A stretch of 64,000 bases of DNA from an uncultured Dehalococcoidia bacterium (GCA_958295715.1 OY282371.1:124001-188000); one strand, 5' to 3'. Positions 21,211-29,990 are shown, counted from the stretch's first letter. Program-made: numbers and translations. The notes: generated from the letters alone by a model not told the origin.

Positions 21211-21228
21211 AGTAGAAGAGCGAACGCA

Positions 21229-21678
21229 ATGGTCCTGAGTAAGGCGGAATACTACGCTATTATTAGAGACAATACTAAGGTTATCTTAGAAGATATCGTA
21301 TGGGAAAGCGCTTCGAATTCAACGGCGCGGTTTAGAGCAAACGTTGATTCTGATGAGAAATATCCCATATTCATAAACGGTTGGTTCAGTCCTCTTTCCG
21401 GCAAATTGTCCTATGCCATCATCCATAGAGGCGTAGGCAGAATCTATGGGCTTGATTTAGGGGCGGATCATTACAATCCCGATGGTGAATCTGTTGGAGA
21501 GAAGCACAAGAACTACTGGACGCCGGGTAGCAAGGATAAATGGGCCTATGTGCCTACGGAAATTACCGAGACATGGGACCAGCCGGCGGCAGTCTGGAAC
21601 CAGTTCTGTAAGGAGGCAAATCTGAGGCACTCGGGTACAATTAGGGACCCGGATATTCAGAGGGGAATGTCATTATGA
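21229..21678 (+). CDS. Small protein upstream of a DUF1828 gene, unknown
   Basis: A 149-residue soluble protein that I do not recognise with confidence. It contains YPIFINGWFSPLSGKLSYAIIHRGVGRIYGLDLGADHYNPDG and HKNYWTPGSKDKWAYVP. It overlaps the DUF1828-type gene by 4 bp (ATGA), so the two are co-translated. Small proteins of this kind (DUF6978-like, unverified) often precede DUF1828 genes in phage and island settings. Codon use is AT-richer than the neighbours, which suggests horizontal origin. Confidence 0.75.
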   Translation: MVLSKAEYYAIIRDNTKVILEDIVWESASNSTARFRANVDSDEKYPIFINGWFSPLSGKLSYAIIHRGVGRIYGLDLGADHYNPDGESVGEKHKNYWTPGSKDKWAYVPTEITETWDQPAAVWNQFCKEANLRHSGTIRDPDIQRGMSL

Positions 21679-22481
21679 ACGTTAATGAATTTTGCGTCTT
21701 CATTGGTAATTCACTGCCCCCGTTATTTGTGTGCTCGCCTGCTCCAAAAGAGGGTGTGCGGGTGCGCACCCCGCTGCTATACCCCGACGGTGGCGTTGTG
21801 GATGTGTTTGTGTTGGAGCAGGCCAACCGCTACACGGTTACTGACTTCGGGGATGCGCTTGGGTGGCTTGGGCTACAATCGGTTAGTCGTCGACGTTCGT
21901 CCAAACAGGAAATGCTGGTCAAAGACGTATGCGCGACACTTCGTATAGAGCTAAGTCAAGACCAACTGGTCCTTCGTTTGGTAAGGAGGGACCAGTTGGG
22001 GGAAGCGGTTCTGCGCGTTGCTCAAGCAGTCATAAGAGTTTCGGATCTGTGGTTCACCATGCGGAGCCAATCTCTTCAGACGACAGCGGATGAGGTGGAT
22101 GAGTGGCTGCGAGAAAAGCAGATTCGCTTTGAACGGCAAGTGAAGAAACAGGGCCAGTCTACTCGAAATTGGACGATAGATTTTGAAACACGAATCGACG
22201 ACCGAACATCCTTAATTTTTTTGCTTAGCGCTGGTTCCCAAGGAGACGCCCGCCGCATTTCAGAACACGTTCTTGCGGGGTGTGCCGATCTCAACTATTT
22301 GAGGAAAAAGGTTCCCAACCTGAGCTTCATATCTTTGTTCGATGATTTTTCGGACGTTTGGCGGGAAGAGCATTTTGGGATGGTTACGCAATTTTCGAAG
22401 GTCGTACGCTGGTCGCGCTCCGAGGAGTTCGAACGCGCGTTAATGACGGAACCCCCCATTACTGAAACCGATTTTGTGTAG
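21675..22481 (+). CDS. DUF1828/DUF1829 two-domain protein
   Basis: This 268-residue protein has an N-terminal DUF1828-like part: RVRTPLLYPDGGVVDVFV, then YTVTDFGDALGWL, a short motif of the family. A DUF1829-like C-terminal part runs from about residue 120. Both domains are of unknown function and are frequent in phages and mobile islands. With the overlapping upstream gene it makes a two-gene module beside other likely defence genes. A toxin-antitoxin or anti-phage function is inference. Confidence 0.7.
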   Translation: MNVNEFCVFIGNSLPPLFVCSPAPKEGVRVRTPLLYPDGGVVDVFVLEQANRYTVTDFGDALGWLGLQSVSRRRSSKQEMLVKDVCATLRIELSQDQLVLRLVRRDQLGEAVLRVAQAVIRVSDLWFTMRSQSLQTTADEVDEWLREKQIRFERQVKKQGQSTRNWTIDFETRIDDRTSLIFLLSAGSQGDARRISEHVLAGCADLNYLRKKVPNLSFISLFDDFSDVWREEHFGMVTQFSKVVRWSRSEEFERALMTEPPITETDFV

Positions 22482-22581
22482 GGGCGGGATCGCCCTTGGT
22501 GTGCAGGGCATCCTGTCCCCCCTAAAGGCGCGGGCGCGCTCCGGGGCCTAAAGCAGTCTCCGCCGCCGCCCCCGGTTCCGG

Positions 22582-23685
22582 CTACGTCGGCTCGGCGATG
22601 GTGAGGGCGCGCCGGGGGTTCTCCACCATCATCTTGTGTATCTGCCCCTCGGTCACGCCCAGTATCCGCAGGTAGGGCAGGAACTTTTCCAGCACGAAGG
22701 AGTACCCGGTGCCGCCGTAGGCCTTGAGGTGCATCTTCATGCACACGTCTTGGGACAGCAGGATGCGGTCCTCGTATCCGGCCTGAAGGAGTTGGGGGAT
22801 GGCCTCGGCGACGAGGGCGTCGGAGGCCACCTGCGGGTCGGTGGGCCGGGGCGGGGCCAGGGTTATAGGTCGCCGGGCCACGGGGGCCGATACCCGTCCC
22901 AGGGTGTCGAACTGCACGTAGACGCCCAGTTCCAGGAGTTCCAGCAACAGAGGGACCTCGCCGGCGTAGGAGTTGCTGTGGCCGTATATGACGCGGGTGA
23001 GGTCTGCTCCCTCATCCGCAAGCATGGCGGCCACGGCCAGCTTCTCCCGCCCGGAGCCGCCGTTGTGGAAGGATATTGCCGCGCCGGTGGCCCTGCTGGC
23101 CCTCGCCGAGGCGCGGATGCTCTTCTCCTCGTTGGGGGTCAGGGGGTGCCCGTTGACGCCCACCTCGCCGATGATGCCGGAGCGGACCCCGGTATTGCCC
23201 ACGCCCACGTTAACGTCCCGTATTATCTCCTCGGAGAGGTCTTCTATGGTGCGCTGGTCCATGTCCTTGGGATGGTAGAAGCGCTGGTACCACCCGGACC
23301 CCATCACGATGTTCAGGCCGGTGGCGTTGGAGACGCGTTGGAGGGCTAGCGGGTCTCTCCCCAGGCCGATGTTGGTCACGTCAACAATGGTGTCGCCGCC
23401 CAGGTTGCGGAAGTAGGTGACGTCTTTGATGGTGACGGCCTCGTCGGTTAGGAGGTAGTTGTCCTTTATGGGCTTGTGGCTGCGGGCCAGGTGGAGGTTT
23501 TCCAGGGTGAGCTTGTCGTTCCAGTGGGCCACCTCGGTGGCGGGGGCGTTGTAGCCCGGTTCCTTGTCGCGCCAGAAGTCGATGAATAGGTGTTCGTGCA
23601 TGATGCAGGTCCCCACCGCCGCGGGGTCTATGGGGCCGTTGACGGTCATCACGGAGCCGGTGGCTGGGCCGTTGGTTGCGTTCAT
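22582..23685 (-). CDS. Phosphotriesterase-family metal-dependent hydrolase
   Basis: The 367-residue protein belongs to the phosphotriesterase/lactonase (amidohydrolase) family. It shows the HxH of strand 1 (IMHEHLF), IGEVGVNG (the usual bridging carboxylate region), ISFHNGG, VIYGHSNSY and the strand-8 aspartate in LLSQDVCMK. The substrate is unknown; lactones or phosphoesters are likely. I start at the ATG at 23685 with AAGGAGG 11 nt upstream. The ribosome site is part of a 69-bp sequence that recurs at 28603, in front of another gene. Confidence 0.88.
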   Translation of the reverse strand: MNATNGPATGSVMTVNGPIDPAAVGTCIMHEHLFIDFWRDKEPGYNAPATEVAHWNDKLTLENLHLARSHKPIKDNYLLTDEAVTIKDVTYFRNLGGDTIVDVTNIGLGRDPLALQRVSNATGLNIVMGSGWYQRFYHPKDMDQRTIEDLSEEIIRDVNVGVGNTGVRSGIIGEVGVNGHPLTPNEEKSIRASARASRATGAAISFHNGGSGREKLAVAAMLADEGADLTRVIYGHSNSYAGEVPLLLELLELGVYVQFDTLGRVSAPVARRPITLAPPRPTDPQVASDALVAEAIPQLLQAGYEDRILLSQDVCMKMHLKAYGGTGYSFVLEKFLPYLRILGVTEGQIHKMMVENPRRALTIAEPT

Positions 23686-23693
23686 TGCCGGGT

Positions 23694-23762
23694 TCCTCCT
23701 TGCTGTGCTGGAGTATGGGTTCATAGTAGCGCGGGCGGCGGTTAGGGTCAATGAGCAGGGAG
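23694..23762. repeat. 69-bp direct repeat, left copy
   Basis: The sequence from TCCTCCTTGCTGTG to TGAGCAGGGAG is repeated at 28603-28671 with one mismatch (T23720 against C28629). It includes the ribosome site of the minus-strand phosphotriesterase gene and presumably its promoter. The two copies bracket a four-gene operon. Confidence 0.95.
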
Positions 23763-23796
23763 CTTGGGGGGAACCCTTGCCTCGTTTGCTATCTGC

Positions 23797-24645
23797 TCAA
23801 GGGGTCGCTTTCAGGATGTCCGGGGAGAGGTAGGCCAGCCAGTTGAGGACGGTTTCCATGTCTCTGCGAGCCTCGCCTATACCAAGGCTATAGACGCCGG
23901 CGAGAAGGCTGGAGGCGTCATCTGTGCCGTGCAGTCGCATCACCGTGTTGGTGAAGGGAGCGGCTAGAAGGCAGGCCGATATCCACGAGTGGACTTGCTC
24001 TCCGGTCAGACCCGGAGGAATTTGAAGCGCTTGGATATCTCGCCGCGCCGCGCCCTGTTCGTCGGATGAGGCTATCTCCTCCTCTTTGCCCTGGTAGGAG
24101 AGCATCAGATGTCTAGGGTCGCGAGTCGCCGGCCTCCACGCGTCAAGCTGAGGCTGGACATTGGCGGTGGGGTTGTCGTTTTCGGCGCTTATCCGGACTA
24201 TCGCTTGCCAGCGCAGAAATTCATAGTCGCTAATCTCCCTCGATTCCCTCAGCAGCTTTTCCCGAAAGGCGCAGGCGTCAAAGTCATTGCTGGGACGACA
24301 CAGAATTTCCAGGTTTGGCTGGGACGACCATCCCAGGGCTGGAGCCGTTAGGTTGGCCGACCCAATTAGGACTGTGTCATCAATCTGATAATACTTGGCG
24401 TGTAGGGTCGGATGCAGTCTAAAGGAACCACCGAATTCTTTGACGATGTCGCGGCATTGGGTGTCGGAGGCGCCCGCGACGATATCCTGCGGATTCCATC
24501 TGGTGACACAGATGAGGGTTGCCGCCGGGCTGACTTCAGATAAAACCCTTTTGAGGGCATCGGCTTTGATGTACGGAGCCGCGACGACTAGGCGTCGCGC
24601 GCCACGGCATAAACGGCTCAACGTGTCCCCGGGCCGCTCTGTCAC
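23797..24645 (-). CDS. PLD-family (HKD) nuclease-like protein
   Basis: A 282-residue protein with one phospholipase D active-site motif: H82-x-K84 in LHAKYYQIDD and GSANLT at 95-100. A single HKD per chain means that a dimer would form the active site, as in bacterial Nuc and BfiI-type nucleases. The second half is unrelated to known domains I can name. The GTG start is 2 bp after the GHKL stop, so it is the last gene of the operon. I infer that it is the DNA- or RNA-cutting effector. Confidence 0.85.
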   Translation of the reverse strand: MTERPGDTLSRLCRGARRLVVAAPYIKADALKRVLSEVSPAATLICVTRWNPQDIVAGASDTQCRDIVKEFGGSFRLHPTLHAKYYQIDDTVLIGSANLTAPALGWSSQPNLEILCRPSNDFDACAFREKLLRESREISDYEFLRWQAIVRISAENDNPTANVQPQLDAWRPATRDPRHLMLSYQGKEEEIASSDEQGAARRDIQALQIPPGLTGEQVHSWISACLLAAPFTNTVMRLHGTDDASSLLAGVYSLGIGEARRDMETVLNWLAYLSPDILKATP

Positions 24646-24647
24646 CT

Positions 24648-26504
24648 CTAGCCATCCCTATCGCGCAGTTGCCGAAAAACCTTATCCACTTGGCGTCCCC
24701 AATTGTTGGCGATGTCCTGTATTTGCCTCCGCTCTGCCGATAGTTCAGTCTGGTCCTCCATCCGAGCCCACGACGAGAGCAGTAATCTGATGGCAACGCT
24801 GGACTGGAAGGCAGGGTCATTCTCATCGCTATTCTCGGGGAGGCTGTCTTCAATGTGTTTTAGCAGGTCGTAGATGGGGTGGTCAGTGTTGAGATTGATG
24901 TGTAGAACTCCCTGGTTTGAGCGCACGTTAAAGATCAAGTATCCATCAAGTTGAGCCGGATTGAATTGGTATGAGATGCCTTGCTCCACTAATAGTTTAG
25001 CCAGTTGTTTGGCTCTCTCTTCGGTATGACCGGTTTCAATGAACTGTTTTTTAAGGCCCTCCTGACGTTCTTGGGGCGGAATCTGAGCGCGAGCTTCGTC
25101 AGTCTTGGTAGGATTCTCTTTGCCGGAGGCTACGGCGTCTCGGTCAGCCTCCGTTTGAGTCTCCACCGCCTTGGTTTCGGGATTCTTTCGCCTTTTCGAG
25201 CCGTCAGATGGGTCAGCCCCACGCCGCCTCGCAAACATCTGCCCGATTTCACGCATCATGGCGCGCGTCTCGTCTCGGATATCTCCGACAATTTCGTGAA
25301 TTTTGTCATCGTCAAGACCCATCTCATCCAGGATCAGCTGCCTGCTACGATCGTCACGGGCAAGGGTTTTCGCAGCCTGGGTGAACTTCACGGCCATCTG
25401 CTTGTTATGGTCCACGCCAAACAGCTCATCGCAATCGCGTCCGAAGTGCACCTCGCAGCCCCACCAGCGATTCTGTGGATTTTCAGCGCTGCCGCCCTCC
25501 CTTCGGAAAGCCTCTTCTAAAACAATTTCCCTATCCTCTCGAACGACTGAGACGCCAATGTTATGTCTGGCGTGCTGACCGCGAGGGGTGTTACCCGGCA
25601 AACGTCTTATCGCGTCAGTCTTCAGGGCTTCGGGCTTCACGATGGAATACTTCACTTCTATGGTTGATTCCCGCCCGTCCACCGTGGTTTTGTAGTACTT
25701 GGTGTCTCCCCATTGCGTGAACATCGGCTCATTGTTCCAAGGCTCCTCCGGCACGGACGAGGGTTTCATCAGATAAAGAGGGTCGTTCGCCACAAATTGC
25801 GTACGGTTCTCTAGGTTATATGGTTGGTTCTTTTGGAAGGAGGCTGCTTTGATAGTGTGTATATCGGCATCGATGTAGTGCCGATGAATACGTCCAACTT
25901 CGCGGGACGTGTTGTTAATTAGGGATTGAGCGGTTTTCCACTGAACTTTGTCTAGTTTGCTCCACACGACGAGGGCGCCTGAGCGATTCTGATAGATTTC
26001 ATCGCTGCCAGCGCGCCTCCACGCCTCAGGTATGGGCGTGTCTCTATCAGGAAAGGGAACAAGGTGGTTTCCTCCTTCAATGTCTTCAGCGTCTATGCTG
26101 GAGTGCAGTAGGGAATCCAGCCCTTCCTGCCAAGTCCACACATCCACCCTTTTGCACTGGGACATAGATGAAGTGGGGAGGCCCATGCCGTACTTGCCGA
26201 TGCCCCTTTTGGAATTGTGGCGTGTTCCTCCACCAAACTTGAGGGCTTCAAGAAGGGTCTTTCTGTCCATTCCTGTGCCGTTGTCCAAGACTGCTATTTG
26301 AGTCACTTCCCGGCGTATCCGGAATTGCTGCTTTTTGGCCTCTTCCATACACAAAAGCTCTATCAACGCAGCGGATGCCTCAATGGAGTTGTCAATGAGT
26401 TCCGCAATGGCGTAAGCGGTGTTGTGATATCTGCTGTCCCTAAGGGCGCGTATGGTAAGGCTGCCGGGGAATAGGCGCCGGTCTACGTCTGGTTGTTCGA
26501 CCAT
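24648..26504 (-). CDS. GHKL ATPase, MORC/Hsp90-like
   Basis: A 618-residue GHKL-fold ATPase. The N box is AELIDNSIEA (N39), G1 is LDNGTGMD (74-80) and G2 is RGIGKYGMG (100-108). A second S5-like domain follows, then a charged linker (about 430-490) and a C-terminal domain. Prokaryotic MORC-like GHKL proteins have been described in restriction-type neighbourhoods with helicases and nucleases. That matches the partners here: the helicase overlaps it by 22 bp and the PLD nuclease follows at 2 bp. GGGAGG lies 5 nt before the ATG. It probably clamps or loads on DNA (inference). Confidence 0.88.
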   Translation of the reverse strand: MVEQPDVDRRLFPGSLTIRALRDSRYHNTAYAIAELIDNSIEASAALIELLCMEEAKKQQFRIRREVTQIAVLDNGTGMDRKTLLEALKFGGGTRHNSKRGIGKYGMGLPTSSMSQCKRVDVWTWQEGLDSLLHSSIDAEDIEGGNHLVPFPDRDTPIPEAWRRAGSDEIYQNRSGALVVWSKLDKVQWKTAQSLINNTSREVGRIHRHYIDADIHTIKAASFQKNQPYNLENRTQFVANDPLYLMKPSSVPEEPWNNEPMFTQWGDTKYYKTTVDGRESTIEVKYSIVKPEALKTDAIRRLPGNTPRGQHARHNIGVSVVREDREIVLEEAFRREGGSAENPQNRWWGCEVHFGRDCDELFGVDHNKQMAVKFTQAAKTLARDDRSRQLILDEMGLDDDKIHEIVGDIRDETRAMMREIGQMFARRRGADPSDGSKRRKNPETKAVETQTEADRDAVASGKENPTKTDEARAQIPPQERQEGLKKQFIETGHTEERAKQLAKLLVEQGISYQFNPAQLDGYLIFNVRSNQGVLHINLNTDHPIYDLLKHIEDSLPENSDENDPAFQSSVAIRLLLSSWARMEDQTELSAERRQIQDIANNWGRQVDKVFRQLRDRDG

Positions 26505-27757
26505 AGTTCCTCCCAGTTTGTAAAGGCATCCGTCACGGATCCAAACCCCGGCAGGTTGGTATCAACAACGGTGAAGATATCAGCATGTCGGTTTCCCCCC
26601 GCTCTGGGGCCGCGCATGGCCCGGCCGGCCATTTGGGAGTATAGCACTAATGAGGTGGTAGGGCGGGCTATAATGACGCAACGGGTGCGGGGCGCGTCAA
26701 AGCCGGTGGTGAGAACTCCATAGTTGAAGAGGGCCATATGTCCCCCTCGGTCATCTTTGAAAGCGGCCACGATGGCGCGGCGTTCCTCAGAGGGGGTGTT
26801 GGCCGTAATGGCCGCGCTGGCGACTCCCACCGCTTTAAGGAGCTTGGCGCATTCCACGGCGCACTCCACAGAGGGGCAAAATACGATGGTGCGGAAATGG
26901 CGCTTGGCCGCGTTCCTGGCAAGTTCAACTATCTCACGGGTGCGCCTGAGATTGCGGCCCATGCTGGCTAAGGCATCGGCGCCGTAGTCCACTCCGGGTT
27001 GAGTATGTGTGATTGGAGCTTTGGATTCAAAGGTGATGGGCCGAAATCGCGGTTCTGCCAGAAAACGGTTTTGTATCAGGTAGGTGACGGGGCTATCATG
27101 CCCGCGCGGGTCTATGGAGACTTTGCAGTGGTTGAACATCTTCGCAAGGCGATGGTCGGCGTCGGTCAGGTTTGCCGTGCGTCCAGGGGTGGCCGTAAGA
27201 CCCAGGAGAGGCGGCCGGGCGCTGCATAGCTGCTCGGTTACGAATAGGTAAGTCTCGGCAACGGCTTGGTGCGCTTCATCAAATATAACCGCCGCGGCGC
27301 GGCCTGCAAGATGGGCAAGCAGGGTATGGTCTTGCAATGCGGCGGAGCGCAGTTTGGCAAGACCGGTGACTAAGAATCCCGATGGGAGGTCCCGCAAGTC
27401 AAGGGGTTGGGCGCCCCAGTATCTGTGGACGTGGGCTCCACGTAGGCCCAGATGCTTCCAGCCAATAGACAGTTGCTCTGCGGCCTGTTCGCATAGTTCC
27501 TCCGCAGCCGCAAGCCAGATAACAAGGGAGCCATCCGCGTCGCTTTCGTTGAGGAGATGGCAGGCCGCATGAACCGCAACCCGTGTTTTGCCGGCCCCGG
27601 TAGGCAGATGCGCTACGGCGCGGCGATCATTGGCGTTAGAATTCAAGGCGCGCAATATGTCCCGCAGGACCTGCCTCTGGTAGGGGTGCAGCGAGTATTT
27701 AGGGCTGACCGCTCCATCGTTAGAATCAGACGCCACAGAGACCTTCACACTCTTCAT
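26483..27757 (-). CDS. Superfamily II DEAD/DEAH helicase
   Basis: An SF2 helicase of about 424 residues with HPYQRQVLRDI (Q-motif-like), LPTGAGKT (Walker A, about 54-58), FDEAH (about 160), LTATPGR (about 187), TGFDAPR and QMAGRAMR (motif VI, about 375). This is the UvrB/Res-subunit style found in restriction systems. The start is uncertain: ATG at 27757 overlaps the upstream gene by 32 bp, and a GTG at 27736 has GAAGG 5 nt upstream. It overlaps the GHKL gene by 22 bp. Confidence 0.9.
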   Translation of the reverse strand: MKSVKVSVASDSNDGAVSPKYSLHPYQRQVLRDILRALNSNANDRRAVAHLPTGAGKTRVAVHAACHLLNESDADGSLVIWLAAAEELCEQAAEQLSIGWKHLGLRGAHVHRYWGAQPLDLRDLPSGFLVTGLAKLRSAALQDHTLLAHLAGRAAAVIFDEAHQAVAETYLFVTEQLCSARPPLLGLTATPGRTANLTDADHRLAKMFNHCKVSIDPRGHDSPVTYLIQNRFLAEPRFRPITFESKAPITHTQPGVDYGADALASMGRNLRRTREIVELARNAAKRHFRTIVFCPSVECAVECAKLLKAVGVASAAITANTPSEERRAIVAAFKDDRGGHMALFNYGVLTTGFDAPRTRCVIIARPTTSLVLYSQMAGRAMRGPRAGGNRHADIFTVVDTNLPGFGSVTDAFTNWEELWSNNQT

Positions 27758-28595
27758 TGAAATAGTCGACTGAACTTGGCGTACCTGCTTCCCGCTCGGC
27801 GATAACAGTGGCCAGAGGACGGCGCTCACGGTGGAGATAGGGCCTTCCGTTCAGCAACGCTCTTACCGGATTGGTCCTGCTTTTTCTAAGCCACCGGTCG
27901 AATTTAACAGCCTCGTCGTAACTGTCCGGTTCAGACCTTTTCAGTTCTAACCAGTGATCGTCAGACCGGTAGGGGCATATTACGCAGGCTGAGCGAGGGA
28001 GGACGCGCCCCGGGTAGTTGTAGGCAAACCATTCGGCGCATTCACGCCGGGTCATTCCAATATCCACCAGCGGCCATTGATGTTCCACCCACGGTTCCCT
28101 ACTGGGCTTCATCCGGCCCGCTTCATCCGTTGATATGCCAAGCCACATCTCGGCGTGTTCATCCTTGGGGAAAGGGCGTCCGCGCCGTCCGCCCGCAAGT
28201 TCCCTAACCCGCCGGTGGATGGGGACAATTTTGTAGTGAGTTGTGCACTGCCTACGCAGCATGCCCTTCTTGCCGGATTCGTTGACTAGGAATAGAGGAA
28301 CATCAACGAACCGGTGGCCTGTCGACGTGCGGCCTTGCCTCAGATTCTTTCTGATATCACCGCTGGATACCCGGATTAGCGGGTAGTTTAGCTGCTTCTC
28401 TAGCCAATCAAGATGTTGATAGACATAGTCAGGTTCCCATCCTGTATCGGCGAATATGGCGGTGTCCGGTTTGAGGTAACCGAGTTCTGTTAAACGCGGG
28501 TCGGACCGTGCGAGCAGAAGGGCCAAAACCGAGCTCTGGACACCGGCTCCCAAGCTCAGGGCGCGATAGACTACCTTGCTCGTATTTTCCGCCAT
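27726..28595 (-). CDS. PAPS-reductase-like PP-loop protein
   Basis: The 289-residue protein has the PP-loop of adenine-nucleotide alpha hydrolases (SLGAGVQSS, 14-22). Paired cysteines lie in RRQCTTHYK, SACVICPYR and the C-terminal ECEGLCGV, possibly binding a metal or FeS cluster. Relatives are common in phages and islands; DndC, a DNA phosphorothioation enzyme, is a distant member. It is not QueC-like. It is the first gene of the operon and is read from the right-hand copy of the 69-bp repeat, whose ribosome site (AGGAGG) lies about 8 nt before its ATG. A nucleic-acid modification role is inference. Confidence 0.85.
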   Translation of the reverse strand: MAENTSKVVYRALSLGAGVQSSVLALLLARSDPRLTELGYLKPDTAIFADTGWEPDYVYQHLDWLEKQLNYPLIRVSSGDIRKNLRQGRTSTGHRFVDVPLFLVNESGKKGMLRRQCTTHYKIVPIHRRVRELAGGRRGRPFPKDEHAEMWLGISTDEAGRMKPSREPWVEHQWPLVDIGMTRRECAEWFAYNYPGRVLPRSACVICPYRSDDHWLELKRSEPDSYDEAVKFDRWLRKSRTNPVRALLNGRPYLHRERRPLATVIAEREAGTPSSVDYFNEECEGLCGV

Positions 28596-28602
28596 TCATC
28601 CC

Positions 28603-28671
28603 TCCTCCTTGCTGTGCTGGAGTATGGGCTCATAGTAGCGCGGGCGGCGGTTAGGGTCAATGAGCAGGGAG
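28603..28671. repeat. 69-bp direct repeat, right copy
   Basis: This is identical to 23694-23762 except for C28629. Here it drives or leads the PAPS-reductase-like gene on the minus strand, while the left copy leads the phosphotriesterase gene. The sequence beyond it (28672-28700) still resembles the sequence beyond the left copy in patches (CTTG, GGAACC, CCCTTGCC). Confidence 0.95.
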
Positions 28672-28759
28672 GCTTGAGGAACCGCTCGGCCCTTGCCCCG
28701 CCGTGGCTGGCGATGCTAGTCTAGCCGCCATGTTTGAGCGGTTGGCGTTGGGAGGAGCG

Positions 28760-29980
28760 ATGGAACGAGGCGGCTACTCGACGGGGCTTGACAGACCCCT
28801 TGGGCGTCTTGAACGGCGGTCCGTGGCCGTTGTCGGCGGCGGGATAGTCGGCGTGTCGGCGGCTTACGCCGCGGCGGTCCTGGGCGGCGGGCGGGTGAAG
28901 GTGTCGCTCTATGAGGCGGCGGAGGCGGGCCACTCCGGGGCCGCTTCCTACGACGCGACTCGCGTCTTCCGGTATCTCAACGGGCCGGACCCCGTCCTGA
29001 CGGCCTGGGCGAGGGAGTCCCACGCCCTGTGGGACAGGGTGGGGCGGCTGTGGGGCAGCGCCGCGCTGCATCCCGTCGGCGTCCTGTTTCTGGTGGAGCG
29101 GCGGGACGGGGCCTCCGTCAGGGGTCGTCACGTCTGGCCTTACGACAGCGCGGAGGGTTGGCTGGAGGACTCCCTGCGAGTTATGGATGAGCACAACGCG
29201 CCCTACCGTCGCCTGAGCGCACCGGCCCTGGCGCGGGTATATCCCCAGTTTCACGGCCCGGCCATCGAGCAGGCGGTGGTGGACCCGGGCGCGGGGTTCG
29301 TGGAGGCGTCCAAGGCGGTTTCGGCCCTGCTGCGCCTGGGCATAGGAGCGGGGGTTGAGTATCACCCCAATACCAGGGTGACGAGGGTGGAGGCCGTGGG
29401 GGACGGGTGCGTTCTGCACACGGACGGCGGCGGCGAGGCGCGGTTTGACTCGTCGGTGATAGCGGCCAACGGGTGGGTGGGAGACATCCTCCCGGCGCTG
29501 GCCGGAACCCTGGCCCTGACGGAGCAGCCGTTGGTCTACCTAAAGGCCCCCGTGGAGGCCCCTGAGTTGTCCGTGGGCCGTATGCCGGTGTTCATATCAC
29601 TAAGCTCCGACTGCTACGGCTTCCCAATCCACGACGGCGTTATCAAGGTGGCCGACGACAACCCCGGCCGCGCCATCGACCATCCCGACGAGCGTAGGGA
29701 GGCTGAGGAGGGTTACGTTGGCCGGGTGGTGTCTAAGGTGAGCCGGTTTGTTCCAGCCCTGAAGGACGCCAGCGTGGACCGTACCCACGTGTGCTTCTAC
29801 GACCGGTCGGAGGACGGGCGGTTCATTCTGGACGCCTGGGATGAGGAGGCGAGGGTTGTGTACGGGTGCGGGATGAGCGGCCGCGCCTTCAAGTTTGGGC
29901 CGGTGATAGGGGAGCGGCTGGCCCGCTTTGCCCTGTCGGGGCGGCGGCCCTCGGACCTGGAGGGTTTCCGCGCCCGGTGA
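28760..29980 (+). CDS. FAD-dependent oxidoreductase, DAO/sarcosine-oxidase-like
   Basis: A 406-residue protein of the D-amino-acid-oxidase superfamily. It has an N-terminal dinucleotide fold (VAVVGGGIVGVSAAYAA) and, near the C-terminus, a GCGMSGRAFKFGPVIGERLA segment typical of sarcosine or N-methyl-amino-acid oxidases. A covalent flavin cysteine may be the one in this GCG motif. ATG at 28760 has GGAGGAG just upstream; ATGs at 28730 and a GTG further upstream are alternatives. The substrate is probably an N-methylated or D-amino acid. Confidence 0.85.
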   Translation: MERGGYSTGLDRPLGRLERRSVAVVGGGIVGVSAAYAAAVLGGGRVKVSLYEAAEAGHSGAASYDATRVFRYLNGPDPVLTAWARESHALWDRVGRLWGSAALHPVGVLFLVERRDGASVRGRHVWPYDSAEGWLEDSLRVMDEHNAPYRRLSAPALARVYPQFHGPAIEQAVVDPGAGFVEASKAVSALLRLGIGAGVEYHPNTRVTRVEAVGDGCVLHTDGGGEARFDSSVIAANGWVGDILPALAGTLALTEQPLVYLKAPVEAPELSVGRMPVFISLSSDCYGFPIHDGVIKVADDNPGRAIDHPDERREAEEGYVGRVVSKVSRFVPALKDASVDRTHVCFYDRSEDGRFILDAWDEEARVVYGCGMSGRAFKFGPVIGERLARFALSGRRPSDLEGFRAR

Positions 29981-29990
29981 CTCGAAGCCG

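Larger units (their letters stand above)
23763..28602 (-). mobile_element. Putative inserted defence island bounded by 69-bp direct repeats
   Basis: This 4.8-kb segment contains only four tightly packed minus-strand genes (PAPS-reductase-like, SF2 helicase, GHKL ATPase, PLD nuclease), with overlaps or 2-bp gaps. It lies exactly between two copies of a 69-bp promoter region. Removing it and one repeat would restore a simple divergent pair, phosphotriesterase and FAD oxidoreductase. There is no integrase or transposase, and 69 bp is too long for an ordinary target duplication, so recombination-based insertion is inferred. Confidence 0.6.

Noticed and set aside
23797-27829. DISARM
   Set aside because: PLD and helicase genes are present but there is no DUF1998 protein or methyltransferase, and the GHKL ATPase is not part of DISARM.
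27726-28595. Assignment of the PP-loop protein to QueC or to a Qat/Dpd system
   Set aside because: The cysteine pattern and C-terminal ECEGLCGV differ from QueC, and no TatD, TGT-like or preQ0 genes are adjacent.
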